From Nocardia pseudobrasiliensis NBRC 108224 (GTDB taxonomy: Bacteria; Actinomycetota; Actinomycetes; Mycobacteriales; Mycobacteriaceae), in NCBI RefSeq assembly GCF_001613105.1, contig NZ_BDBS01000002.1:1-64000 (forward strand): 64,000 bases of DNA. Reading direction: 5' to 3'. The notes beneath the pieces were generated by a model. It was not told the origin of the DNA, ran no database searches, and saw only the letters and a program-made list of their open reading frames with translations. The position numbers and the translations under genes were made by a program. Numbering within the stretch: the first letter of the stretch is position 1; each line of letters starts with the position of its first letter. Shown in pieces: positions 18,420 to 25,900 of the stretch.

Positions 18420-18624
18420 CCCGCAATGCCGTGGGCCCTCAGCTTCTCCCCGCAACGCCGCGGGCCTTCTCCCCGCACTATCGCGGCTTCAACTTCTCCC
18501 GCAGTGTCGCGGCCCTCAGCTTCTTCCCGCAGTGTCGCGGGCCCTCAACTTCTCCCGCAGTGTCGCGGCCCTCAACTGCTCCCGCAATGTCGCGGGCCCT
18601 CAACTTCTTCCCGAACTCTCGCGG
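18420..18624. repeat. Degenerate tandem repeat, eight units of about 23-29 bp
   Basis: Units begin at 18420, 18449, 18472, 18498, 18526, 18554, 18581 and 18610. Each has a core like CCCGCAGTGTCGCGGG, a small dyad (CCCGC, 6 nt, GCGGG), followed by a CCTCAACTTCTT-like stretch. The three central units are nearly identical and the outer ones have drifted. There are no unique spacers, so it is not a CRISPR array. Each unit could form a short stem in RNA or DNA. Confidence 0.85.
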
Positions 18625-18700
18625 ACCCACCATCTGCCGCAATTCCCCGCAGTACAGCGTTGCCCCCAGTTCCCCCGCCGTGCAGCGTCGCCCCCAGTTT

Positions 18701-18735
18701 CCCCGCCGTGCAGCGCAGCGCGATGCACGGCGGGG
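18701..18735 (-). terminator. Strong hairpin, probable terminator of the minus-strand secreted-protein gene
   Basis: CCCCGCCGTGCA (18701-18712) pairs perfectly with TGCACGGCGGGG (18724-18735) across an 11-nt loop. It lies 11 bp beyond the stop of the minus-strand gene at 18746. There is no T-tract, as is common for actinobacterial terminators. Its left arm is also the end of a 28-bp direct repeat (two copies, about 18660-18714). Confidence 0.7.
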
Positions 18736-18745
18736 ATCCCCGGCA

Positions 18746-19162
18746 CTACTGAGTCTTCTGCGGCGTGGAAGCCTTCTGGTCCGCACCACCGCTCTGCTGA
18801 CCCTGCTGCCCCTGCTGGCTCTGTTGGCCCTGCTGCCCGGAATTCGAGCTCTGCTGGCTCTGCTGTTGGCCGCTGCCCTGCTGGCCGCCGCTCTGCTGCT
18901 GGTCGCCACCGACGATCTGCTTCCACCAGGCATCGAGCTTCTGGCGGGCCTCGGGGCTGTAGCTCGCGGTCTCGTTCGACGCGCAGGCCTGGCCCTCCGC
19001 CAGCGGGCGGTGCTGCACGACGTCCACGCTGGGCAGCGGAATGACGGATTCGCACCGGTCGGGCGTGGGCATCGGATCGGTCGGGGTGGCGGCCAGGGCG
19101 GTGACGGGAGCGAACAGCACCATCGCCGCCGCGGCCAGGCCTAGCGGTACATGCGTACGCAC
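18746..19162 (-). CDS. Small secreted protein with Gln/Gly/Ser-rich tail
   Basis: A 138-aa protein starting at GTG 19162, with AAAGGAA upstream. It has a Sec signal peptide (about 1-25, ending VTALAATP). A short globular stretch has two cysteines (in DRCESVIPL and EGQACASN) that may form a disulfide. The last ~50 residues are low complexity (QQGQQSQQGQQ). I do not recognise the family; similar small exported proteins with a Cys pair are common in Nocardia and mycobacteria. It is a single-gene unit ending in the hairpin at 18701-18735. Confidence 0.75.
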   Translation of the reverse strand: MRTHVPLGLAAAAMVLFAPVTALAATPTDPMPTPDRCESVIPLPSVDVVQHRPLAEGQACASNETASYSPEARQKLDAWWKQIVGGDQQQSGGQQGSGQQQSQQSSNSGQQGQQSQQGQQGQQSGGADQKASTPQKTQ

Positions 19163-19296
19163 GAAGCTATTCCTTTCTCGAAAGGTAAGTACTCAGGCGG
19201 AACACGCATGTGGAATGTAACCGGCATATCGCCTGGTAGGTGGGACCCCGAGGTCGGAGTTTCGAATTCGGTCCCGCACCTGGAAGGATTTCGGGA

Positions 19297-19626
19297 GTGA
19301 GCACCACCGCCGAGGATGTCCGTACTTTCGCACTGTCATTACCCGAGACATCCGAGCAATTCCAATGGGGCATGCCGACTTTCCGCGTCGCGGGCAAACT
19401 GTTCCTCACCCTGCCCGAGGAGGAATCCTCGATGGCGGTGCGCTGTCCGATAGCCGAGCGCGACGAGTTGGTTCTGGCCGAACCCGACAAGTTCTGGATC
19501 GCCGCGCACGAGGCGGGCAACGCCTGGGTCCGGGTGCGGCTGGCCGCGCTCGACGATCGCGAGGAACTCGAGACCATTGTGCGCGACTCCTGGCAGCAGG
19601 CCGCGCCCCGAAACCTGGTCGAATGA
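19297..19626 (+). CDS. MmcQ/YjbR family protein
   Basis: A 109-aa protein starting at GTG 19297 with GGAAGG 9 nt upstream. It has the family pattern: TAEDVRTFALSLPET near the start, WGMPTFRVAGKLF in the middle and HEAGNAWVRVRLAAL near the end. The fold is a CyaY-like DNA-binding-type domain; the role is unknown. Its stop abuts the stop of the opposite-strand lipoprotein gene with no spacer. Confidence 0.8.
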   Translation: MSTTAEDVRTFALSLPETSEQFQWGMPTFRVAGKLFLTLPEEESSMAVRCPIAERDELVLAEPDKFWIAAHEAGNAWVRVRLAALDDREELETIVRDSWQQAAPRNLVE

Positions 19627-20613
19627 TCAGGCGGCCTTCTTCGGCAGCCCGGGCGGATTCACGCGGGACTGCGTGACGGCCTCGGACCTCAGCCCCCACC
19701 GATCCAACACCTGCTGATAGGTACCGTGCTCGATCGTGTACTGCAGCGCATCGTGAATCGGCCCGATGAGACCGTTGTCCTTACGCGTCAGCACCGCGAT
19801 CTCGGCCTGCAGCGCATCGCCCGCGCCGGAATAGGTCGCCACGAGCTCGGTCTGGCCGGAGGTCGCCGAATGATAGACCGCGACCGGATTGGGCCCGAGA
19901 TATCCGTCGAGCCGATGCGAGGCGAGCGCCAGATAGTAATCGGTGGATTGCTGATAGTAGGCGATATCGATTTTCGGCAACCCCTCCGCGACATTGCGGT
20001 CGTTCCACTGCACCAGCAGCTGTTCCTGATTGGTCCCGCTGCCGACCCCGATCCGCTTGCCCGCCAGCGATTTCCGATCCTGATAGGTCCAATCCGCGCC
20101 CTTGGGCACCTCGAGCGCCAGATTGTCCAGCCGATAGGTGGCGAAGTCGTATTTCTCCTTGCGTTCCTCGGTCACGGTCACATTGCCGATGAACGCGTCC
20201 ACCGCACCGGAATCGATGGCCACGAAATTCTGCGCCCAATCCGCCGCGCGCACTTCGAGTTTCAGCCCGAGGGTATCGGCCACCAATGCGGCGAAGTCGA
20301 TCTCCGAGCCGATGATGGTGTGATCGTCGGTGGCGTAGAAGCGCAGCGGCGCCCCGGCGGTCGCCGAACCGGTCACGATGAGCGTGCCTCGGTCGCGAAC
20401 GGCCTTGGGCAGCCGGTCCGCGATCGCGTCCACCTTCTGCCCGCGCACCCGCCCGGTCTGCTGCGGCGACAGATCGAAGCTCTGCCCGTTCACCGAGCGC
20501 ACCTCGGTATCGGTATCGGATCCGCCGCAGGCGCCGACCGCCAGCGCGGTGGTGACCAGTGCGGCGGCCAGCGCCAGGGTGCGTCGGCGGCGGCCGGTGC
20601 GGGAAATGAGCAT
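19627..20613 (-). CDS. Amino-acid-type ABC transporter substrate-binding lipoprotein
   Basis: A 328-aa protein starting at ATG 20613 with AAAGGA upstream. An Arg-rich N-terminus and hydrophobic stretch end in VGAC, a lipobox, so it should be anchored on the outer face of the membrane. The body is a family 3 (polar amino acid) binding protein: DRGTLIVTGSATAGAPLRFY, then FIGNVTVTEERKEKYDFATY and LAGKRIGVGSGTN. No permease or ATPase gene is adjacent. It is divergent from the cysteine dioxygenase/rhodanese pair, which suggests cystine or another sulfur amino acid as ligand; this is inference from context only. Confidence 0.85.
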   Translation of the reverse strand: MLISRTGRRRRTLALAAALVTTALAVGACGGSDTDTEVRSVNGQSFDLSPQQTGRVRGQKVDAIADRLPKAVRDRGTLIVTGSATAGAPLRFYATDDHTIIGSEIDFAALVADTLGLKLEVRAADWAQNFVAIDSGAVDAFIGNVTVTEERKEKYDFATYRLDNLALEVPKGADWTYQDRKSLAGKRIGVGSGTNQEQLLVQWNDRNVAEGLPKIDIAYYQQSTDYYLALASHRLDGYLGPNPVAVYHSATSGQTELVATYSGAGDALQAEIAVLTRKDNGLIGPIHDALQYTIEHGTYQQVLDRWGLRSEAVTQSRVNPPGLPKKAA

Positions 20614-20796
20614 GGCGGCGTCCTTTTCGTGCGAGGCCGCGGGTGAAGCCCAGGGCCGGAACAGCTTTCTCGACCTGAAATCCAACAAAAAGGACAGCCG
20701 TTGGCGCGGGTTTTGTTCACGCTGATCGTGGTTGATGGCAATCGCGGCCCGGCGGCGGACAATTCGGAAAACGCCCGTCGACCCGTGAGGAGCGCG

Positions 20797-21321
20797 GTGA
20801 CCACGTCACTACCGGTGAACCTCAAGCACGCCAAGGACATTCATCCCGGAGTCGACGTGCCCTCCTTACACGAGGCGGTGCATCCCGAACGCACCCTGTG
20901 GTCGGCCGCCGAACTGCACGAGCTGACCGGCGAGGTGGCCGCCACCCTGGCCACGCCGCTGCTGGACATCGTGCGCTTCGACGCGGGCCAGCGCTGGTGG
21001 GCGCGGTTGGCGCTGACCATGGGCGTGGAGCTGTGGCTGCTGTCGTGGGCCCCCGGCCAGGGCACCGAACCGCATGATCACGGCGGCGCGTCCGGCGCGT
21101 TCACCGTGACCATCGGCGCACTGCACGAGCAGTATCGGCATGCGGGCGGCCCGCTGCGCACGGCCGACTGGACCATCGGCGATACCGTGGCCTTCGGACC
21201 GCAGCGCGCACATCAACTACGCAACACCAGCGACGGCCCGGCCGCCTCGGTGCACGCCTATTCGCCGCCGCTGCGGCCGGTGCGGGAGTATCGCGACCTG
21301 ACCGATTTCACGGGACTGTGA
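20797..21321 (+). CDS. Cysteine dioxygenase family protein (cupin)
   Basis: A 174-aa cupin. I chose GTG 20797 because GAGG lies just upstream and the family aligns from there; an open frame extends 32 codons further. Metal ligands fit the cysteine dioxygenase pattern: His93 and His95 in EPHDHGG and His139 in GPQRAHQLRN. The enzyme oxidises L-cysteine to cysteine sulfinate with Fe(II) and O2. It is followed 10 bp later by a rhodanese, so the pair handles thiol sulfur. It is divergent (183 bp) from the binding lipoprotein. Confidence 0.85.
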   Translation: MTTSLPVNLKHAKDIHPGVDVPSLHEAVHPERTLWSAAELHELTGEVAATLATPLLDIVRFDAGQRWWARLALTMGVELWLLSWAPGQGTEPHDHGGASGAFTVTIGALHEQYRHAGGPLRTADWTIGDTVAFGPQRAHQLRNTSDGPAASVHAYSPPLRPVREYRDLTDFTGL

Positions 21322-21331
21322 AGGAGACGCC

Positions 21332-21724
21332 GTGAGTGTGCAGGAACTTCTCGATCGCGCCCGCGCCCGCCTGCTGCGCGTGGATCCCCAGCAGGCAGCC
21401 GCCCTCCAGGCCGACGGCGCGCTGCTGATCGATATTCGACCGCATGCCAATCGCGCCGCCGAGGGCGAGATTCCGGGCGCGCTCATCATCGAGCGCATCG
21501 TGCTGGAATGGCGACTCGATCCCACCGGCGACCATCGCCTGCCCGGCTTGGCCGCCGACACCCCGGTCGTGCTGATCTGCAACGAGGGCTACGCCTCGAG
21601 CCTGGCCGCCGCCGACGCACAGCGTTTGGGCCTGACCCACGCCACCGATCTGGTCGGCGGCTTCCGGGCCTGGCGGGCGGCCGGATTGCCGACCGTCCCG
21701 GGCGGTTCGGCGTCGCTGCCCTGA
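21332..21724 (+). CDS. Single-domain rhodanese-like sulfurtransferase
   Basis: A 130-aa rhodanese starting at GTG 21332. The active-site loop is CNEGYASS with Cys83, and LLIDIRPHANRAAEGEIPGA is the usual N-terminal CH2A-like motif. It should carry a persulfide sulfur in the cytoplasm. Co-transcription with the cysteine dioxygenase suggests coupled sulfane-sulfur or cysteine breakdown. Confidence 0.88.
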   Translation: MSVQELLDRARARLLRVDPQQAAALQADGALLIDIRPHANRAAEGEIPGALIIERIVLEWRLDPTGDHRLPGLAADTPVVLICNEGYASSLAAADAQRLGLTHATDLVGGFRAWRAAGLPTVPGGSASLP

Positions 21725-21801
21725 ACCGCCGCACATAACGGGTCCGAATCGACGCGACGGGCACGACGGTTTCGCCCGCCTCGCGGATTACAGTCCCAGA
21801 T

Positions 21802-23187
21802 ATGGTGACGGCGACTGTGCGGGCCACGGGGGAGGATCTGGCGTCGGCCGAGGTCGGCAAGGCCACGCGCAAGCGAGTGCCGCGCTCGTCGCTGGGCAGA
21901 TGGGAGCCCGGCGCGGACCGCCCGGATCCCATCGCGATCCTCGAGCGGCAGGCCGCGACCCGGGTGCCGATGCTGGTGCCGATTCGATACGGCCGCATGG
22001 CCGCCGGACTGTTCCCGTTCTATCGCGGCGCGCCCGCGATCATGGCCGCCGATCTGGCCGCGAGTCCGAACACCGGGCTCACGGTGCAGCTGTGCGGCGA
22101 CGCGCATCTGTCGAACTTCGGACTGTTCGCCTCGCCGGAGCGATCGCTGGTCTTCGACGTCAACGACTTCGACGAGACCCTGCCAGGGCCCTTCGAATGG
22201 GATGTCAAACGCCTGGTCGCCAGCGTCGCGGTGGCCGCGCGGGCCAACGGCGACAACGATTCCGATGCCGAGGCGGCCGCGACCGCCGCGGCCACCGGAT
22301 ATCGCGAGACCATGAACCGGCTCGCGGGCCTCGGCGAGACCGATGTCTGGTACGAGATGATCGACGCCGAGCGGGCCGCCGAACTGCTGCGGCCGCGCGT
22401 GCGCAAGCGCACCGAGAAGATCATCACCAAGGCCAGGACCCGCACCAGCCTGCAGGCCCTGGACAAACTCACCGCGCCCGGACCCGATGGCGAGCCGCGC
22501 ATCCGCGAGGATCCGCCGCTGGTGCTCACCCTGCCCGATATCGAACGCGCACCGCTCGAGGCGATCCTGGCCGACTACCGCAATTCGCTCCCCGATGAAC
22601 GGCAGGTGCTGCTGGACCGCTATCAGCTGCGCGACTACGCGATGAAGGTGGTCGGCGTGGGCAGCGTCGGTACCCGCTGCTTCATCGCGCTGCTCACCGG
22701 CCGCGCGATCGGCGATCCGCTTTTCCTGCAGGTCAAACAGGCCGAGGAATCGGTGCTCGCGCCGTATGTCCACGCCCACCACAGTCAACCGGCCCATCGC
22801 ACCCACCTGCCGCATCAGGGCCATCGAGTCGTGCACGGACAGCGACTGACCCAGTCGGCCAGCGATATCTTCCTCGGCTGGGCCACCGGTCCGGACGGCC
22901 TGTTCTACTACTGGCGGCAGCTGCGCGATATGAAGGGCGCGCTGTCGATCGACGATATGGGGCCCGCCGAACTGCGTCAGTACGCGGCGCTGTGCGGCTA
23001 TACCCTCGCCCGCGGCCACGCCCGTTCCGGGGACCGCCTGGCCATCGCCGCCTACCTCGGCACCGGTGATGTCTTCGACCGGGCGATGGGTGAGTTCGCG
23101 ATGGCCTACACCGAGCAGACCGCCACCGACTACGAGGCGCTGACAACCGCGATCGAATCCGGCCGGATCACCGCTGAGGACGCCTGA
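21802..23187 (+). CDS. DUF2252 domain protein (kinase-like fold)
   Basis: A 461-aa protein with DUF2252 motifs: QLCGDAHLSNFGLFASPE, FDVNDFDETLPGPFEWDVKRL and, near the end, ARGHARSGDR. The GDAHLSN and DVNDFDE elements resemble the catalytic and metal loops of aminoglycoside phosphotransferase-like kinases. The substrate is unknown. It stands alone after a 77-bp gap, and its stop is 1 bp from the stop of the convergent aminotransferase-like gene. Confidence 0.88.
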   Translation: MVTATVRATGEDLASAEVGKATRKRVPRSSLGRWEPGADRPDPIAILERQAATRVPMLVPIRYGRMAAGLFPFYRGAPAIMAADLAASPNTGLTVQLCGDAHLSNFGLFASPERSLVFDVNDFDETLPGPFEWDVKRLVASVAVAARANGDNDSDAEAAATAAATGYRETMNRLAGLGETDVWYEMIDAERAAELLRPRVRKRTEKIITKARTRTSLQALDKLTAPGPDGEPRIREDPPLVLTLPDIERAPLEAILADYRNSLPDERQVLLDRYQLRDYAMKVVGVGSVGTRCFIALLTGRAIGDPLFLQVKQAEESVLAPYVHAHHSQPAHRTHLPHQGHRVVHGQRLTQSASDIFLGWATGPDGLFYYWRQLRDMKGALSIDDMGPAELRQYAALCGYTLARGHARSGDRLAIAAYLGTGDVFDRAMGEFAMAYTEQTATDYEALTTAIESGRITAEDA

Positions 23188-23188
23188 A

Positions 23189-24238
23189 TCAGTTCTGCGC
23201 CAAGGCTTTCAGCGCACGCTCCACATCGTCGGAACCGTTGTGTACGTGGAAGGACACGCGCAGCCCGCCGTCGCGCGCACTGGTGACGATCCCGGATTCG
23301 GCCAGCCGATCGGCGAATTCGCCCGCACCGGGCAGGGTGACGATAGGGGAGTCGCCCGCGATCGAGGGCAGGCCCAGCTCGGTGAGCCCGTCGCGGAACC
23401 GCGTGGCCAGGGCCCGGTTGTGGCGGCCGATCGCCTCGACGCCCAACTCCTCGATCAACCGCAGTCCGGCCACCGAGTACACCACGCCCAGCCAGTCCGG
23501 AGTGTCGTCCAGGCGGCGAACGGTATCCGAGAGACGCTGCGGCGCATACATTTCCGCCCAGCGATCGGCCGCGGCGTACCAGCCGGGCGAGACCGGACGG
23601 ACCGCGTCGGCGATCGACGGATGCACCGCCAGCAGACTCACGCTGCGCGCGCCGAGCAGCCATTTGAACGTCGCGCAGACCCAGAAGTCGGCATCGTCGA
23701 AGCGCAGCGGCAGCCAGCCCGCGGCCTGCGTGGCGTCCAGCAGCAGCCAGGCATCGTTGGCCCGGGTGACCGCCCGCAATTCGGCCGGATCGATCGCGCG
23801 CCCGTCGGCCGACTGCACCACGCTCGCCGCCACCAGCGCGGTCTGCGGGCGCACCTCCTCGGCCAGGCGCGCCAGCGGGACCGCCCGCACGATCAGATCG
23901 CCGCGGTATCGGAAGGGATTGGGCACCGAGGCGAAATCGTCTTCCGGCACAAGCACTTCCGCGCCCGGCGGCAGCGCGACCGCGGCTGGGCCGATGAGCG
24001 AACCCACGCCGTGGCCGATGGCGACATCGTCGGCGGTGGCCCCGGACAGCAATCGCGCGAAACTCGCCCGCAGCGTCTCGACCTGATCGTCGTGCGTGGA
24101 CGGGCTGCCGTAGCCGCCCGCCCATCGCTCGGTGACCGCGGCAACGCTCGCCAACGCGCGAGCGGGCGGCAGTCCATAGGACGCGGTATTGAGATAGACG
24201 GTCTCGCTGCGGAATTCGCCGGGCGCCAAGGGATCCAT
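23189..24238 (-). CDS. Class V aminotransferase-like PLP enzyme
   Basis: A 349-aa enzyme of the fold-type I, NifS/aminotransferase V group. Residues ~16-30 read YLNTASYGLPPA, DATQ near 168 should bind the PLP ring, and the Schiff-base lysine is Lys192 in ATFKWLLG. The start at ATG 24238 lies 10 bp after the metallo-hydrolase stop, so the two form an operon. A longer upstream frame exists but runs through the neighbour. The substrate could be a cysteine-type or small amino compound; sequence alone does not decide. Confidence 0.87.
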   Translation of the reverse strand: MDPLAPGEFRSETVYLNTASYGLPPARALASVAAVTERWAGGYGSPSTHDDQVETLRASFARLLSGATADDVAIGHGVGSLIGPAAVALPPGAEVLVPEDDFASVPNPFRYRGDLIVRAVPLARLAEEVRPQTALVAASVVQSADGRAIDPAELRAVTRANDAWLLLDATQAAGWLPLRFDDADFWVCATFKWLLGARSVSLLAVHPSIADAVRPVSPGWYAAADRWAEMYAPQRLSDTVRRLDDTPDWLGVVYSVAGLRLIEELGVEAIGRHNRALATRFRDGLTELGLPSIAGDSPIVTLPGAGEFADRLAESGIVTSARDGGLRVSFHVHNGSDDVERALKALAQN

Positions 24239-24248
24239 ATCCGCAGTG

Positions 24249-25229
24249 TCATCCGGCGCGCTCGGCGTCGTCCATAGCCACCCGCTCGGCGTTGGACTGA
24301 TTTGCCGCGTCCGCCACGTTGTCGAGGGCGCGGGCGGCGGTGTGATCGTGGGTCGGCACGATGCGCACGAGATGACGGGCCAGATGCAGGCGATGCAGGG
24401 TCGCGAAGGTTTCGTCGCGGTCGTGATCGGCGAGCGCGCCCGGGTAGGCGGCCTTCTGCCGGAGATCGTCGATCTGCAGGTGATGCCACGCCGCGTCCCC
24501 TGCCAGCAGGACCCAGCCGGTCGCGGTGTGCGCGAGGACGCCGACGCTGCCCGGGGTATGTCCGGCCAGATCCACCAGCACCACACTGGAATCGCCGAAC
24601 AGATCGTGGCTGCGCGGGAAGGTCAGCACCGGCGGGCCGTCGAGTTCGTATTCGGAGATCGGCCGATCCCGCAGCGAATCCCGCACGCCGCCGACCGGTG
24701 CGGTGGGACCGCTCATCACCCATTCCCGTTCGGTGCGGTGCAGCCGCACGGGTAGCCCCGGCAGGTCGAGCAGACCGCAGACATGATCCCAGTGGGCGTG
24801 GGTGGGCAGGGCGAAATCGAGCGATGTCGACCCGAGCGCGGTGATCGTCGCCACGGTGTCCGCGGGCGGGCGCACCGCGACCCGCAGGATCGCGGGCAAC
24901 TGCGCGATGGCACGACGTTCCACGTCGCGGCAGACGGCCGGATCCACGACGAAGGTGGCGCTCGGATGCCGAATCACGAACGAGGTCAACGCGTTCTCGA
25001 CGCGTCGCGGCGCGAAGCGGCCCTCCACCACGGCCGGGGTCGGCACCGAACGCGGCGTCTGCGGGAGCGCGGTGATGTCGACGGTCGTCGTGGCGGCGGG
25101 CAGTCCCGCATCGACGATCGAGCGCAGCAGTCGCTGGTCGGCCGGGCGTGGGCGCAGCATTCCCCATGCGGAACCCACCGCGACGCCGCAGCATTCGACG
25201 AGGGTCGGGCGGCGTACCGGATCGGACAT
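24249..25229 (-). CDS. MBL-fold metallo-hydrolase
   Basis: A 326-aa protein with the full metallo-beta-lactamase signature: THAHWDH, AGHTPGS, LLAGDAAWH and a late PTHDH. I chose ATG 25229 because AGGAG is 6 nt upstream; GTG 25235 is too close to that site. It leads an operon with the PLP enzyme and is divergent (64 bp) from a MerR regulator whose probable operator lies between them. The substrate is unknown; lactonase or thioester hydrolase activities are typical of this branch. Confidence 0.88.
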   Translation of the reverse strand: MSDPVRRPTLVECCGVAVGSAWGMLRPRPADQRLLRSIVDAGLPAATTTVDITALPQTPRSVPTPAVVEGRFAPRRVENALTSFVIRHPSATFVVDPAVCRDVERRAIAQLPAILRVAVRPPADTVATITALGSTSLDFALPTHAHWDHVCGLLDLPGLPVRLHRTEREWVMSGPTAPVGGVRDSLRDRPISEYELDGPPVLTFPRSHDLFGDSSVVLVDLAGHTPGSVGVLAHTATGWVLLAGDAAWHHLQIDDLRQKAAYPGALADHDRDETFATLHRLHLARHLVRIVPTHDHTAARALDNVADAANQSNAERVAMDDAERAG

Positions 25230-25248
25230 GATCACTCCTGTGCTGAGT

Positions 25249-25269
25249 CGGCGACCTGGATCGTCGCCG
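25249..25269. promoter_or_regulatory. 21-bp perfect-arm dyad, candidate MerR operator
   Basis: CGGCGAC (25249-25255) and GTCGCCG (25263-25269) are exact inverted arms around a 7-nt spacer, inside the 64-bp gap between the divergent metallo-hydrolase and MerR genes. MerR proteins bind such dyads between the -35 and -10 elements. Confidence 0.6.
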
Positions 25270-25293
25270 GGAACCGTGGCACCCTAAAACTTC

Positions 25294-25767
25294 ATGTCGA
25301 CACGAAGTAAAGGGTCTGCCTCGCCGGATTTGAAAATCGGCGACGCCGCGGTCGAACTGGGCATCGAGGCCCATGTGCTGCGGCACTGGGAATCGGCCGG
25401 TCTGCTCGCGCCCCCGCGCACGCCCTCGGGCCATCGCAGCTACGACCGCCAAACCCTCGACCAGGCCCGGATGATCCGAACGCTGCAGCGCACCGGCATG
25501 TCCCTGCTCGAGATCCGTCGCCTCGCGGACGCCGCATACCCCGATCGAATAGATCTGATCGCCGCCAAACGCGCGGATCTGGCCGCCCGGATGGCCGTCC
25601 TCGAGGCCACCGACCACTTCCTGGAACACATCCTCGAATGCCGACATCCGGTGATCGCCGACTGCCCGTCCTGTCGCTCCTTCGCGGCCGTGCGCCATGC
25701 CGCGAAATTCGGTTGCGCGCCCCCGGGCGAACATGTCAGCCTGCGGGAAACGTTTCCGTCCAGCTGA
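25294..25767 (+). CDS. MerR family transcriptional regulator
   Basis: A 157-aa regulator with the MerR helix-turn-helix and wing at ~14-80 (KIGDAAVELGIEAHVLRHWE, then PSGHRSYDRQTL) and a coiled-coil helix after. The C-terminus has four cysteines (ECRHPVIADCPSC, later FGCAPP) that could sense a metal or thiol-reactive compound. It is divergent from the metallo-hydrolase/aminotransferase operon and upstream of the ribosomal protection gene, so it may control either or both. Confidence 0.9.
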   Translation: MSTRSKGSASPDLKIGDAAVELGIEAHVLRHWESAGLLAPPRTPSGHRSYDRQTLDQARMIRTLQRTGMSLLEIRRLADAAYPDRIDLIAAKRADLAARMAVLEATDHFLEHILECRHPVIADCPSCRSFAAVRHAAKFGCAPPGEHVSLRETFPSS

Positions 25768-25777
25768 AGGAGTTGGG

Positions 25778-25900
25778 ATGCGCCGGTTCTACGAGGGACT
25801 TCGGATACCTTGTCGGACCGTGACTTTCGAGGATCTCGGCGCATATGCCAATTCACCGCACACTCAATATCGGGATTGTCGCCCATGTCGACGCCGGTAA
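25778..25900 (+). CDS. Possible 40-aa leader peptide overlapping the ribosomal protection gene
   Basis: ATG 25778 follows GAAGGAG with 5-6 nt spacing, the best ribosome site in the 77-bp gap, whereas the Tet-type gene start at 25845 has no clear site. The frame (MRRFYEGLRIPCRTV...) stops at 25900, 56 bp into that gene. A ribosome finishing here could re-start or open the downstream start, a setup like leader-controlled antibiotic resistance genes. It could be a chance frame; no homolog is recognised. Confidence 0.4.
   Translation: MRRFYEGLRIPCRTVTFEDLGAYANSPHTQYRDCRPCRRR

Larger units (their letters stand above)
18415..18745. other. Gene-free interval with tandem repeats and a hairpin
   Basis: This 331-bp space between two convergent genes contains an eight-unit degenerate repeat (18420-18624) and then two copies of a GC-rich 28-bp unit that lead into a perfect 12-bp hairpin (18701-18735). 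I see no credible coding frame: the open frames that cross it follow the repeat and have no ribosome site. Confidence 0.85.

Noticed and set aside
18420..18624. CRISPR-like array
   Set aside because: Units are contiguous and degenerate with no unique spacers, and no cas genes are present.
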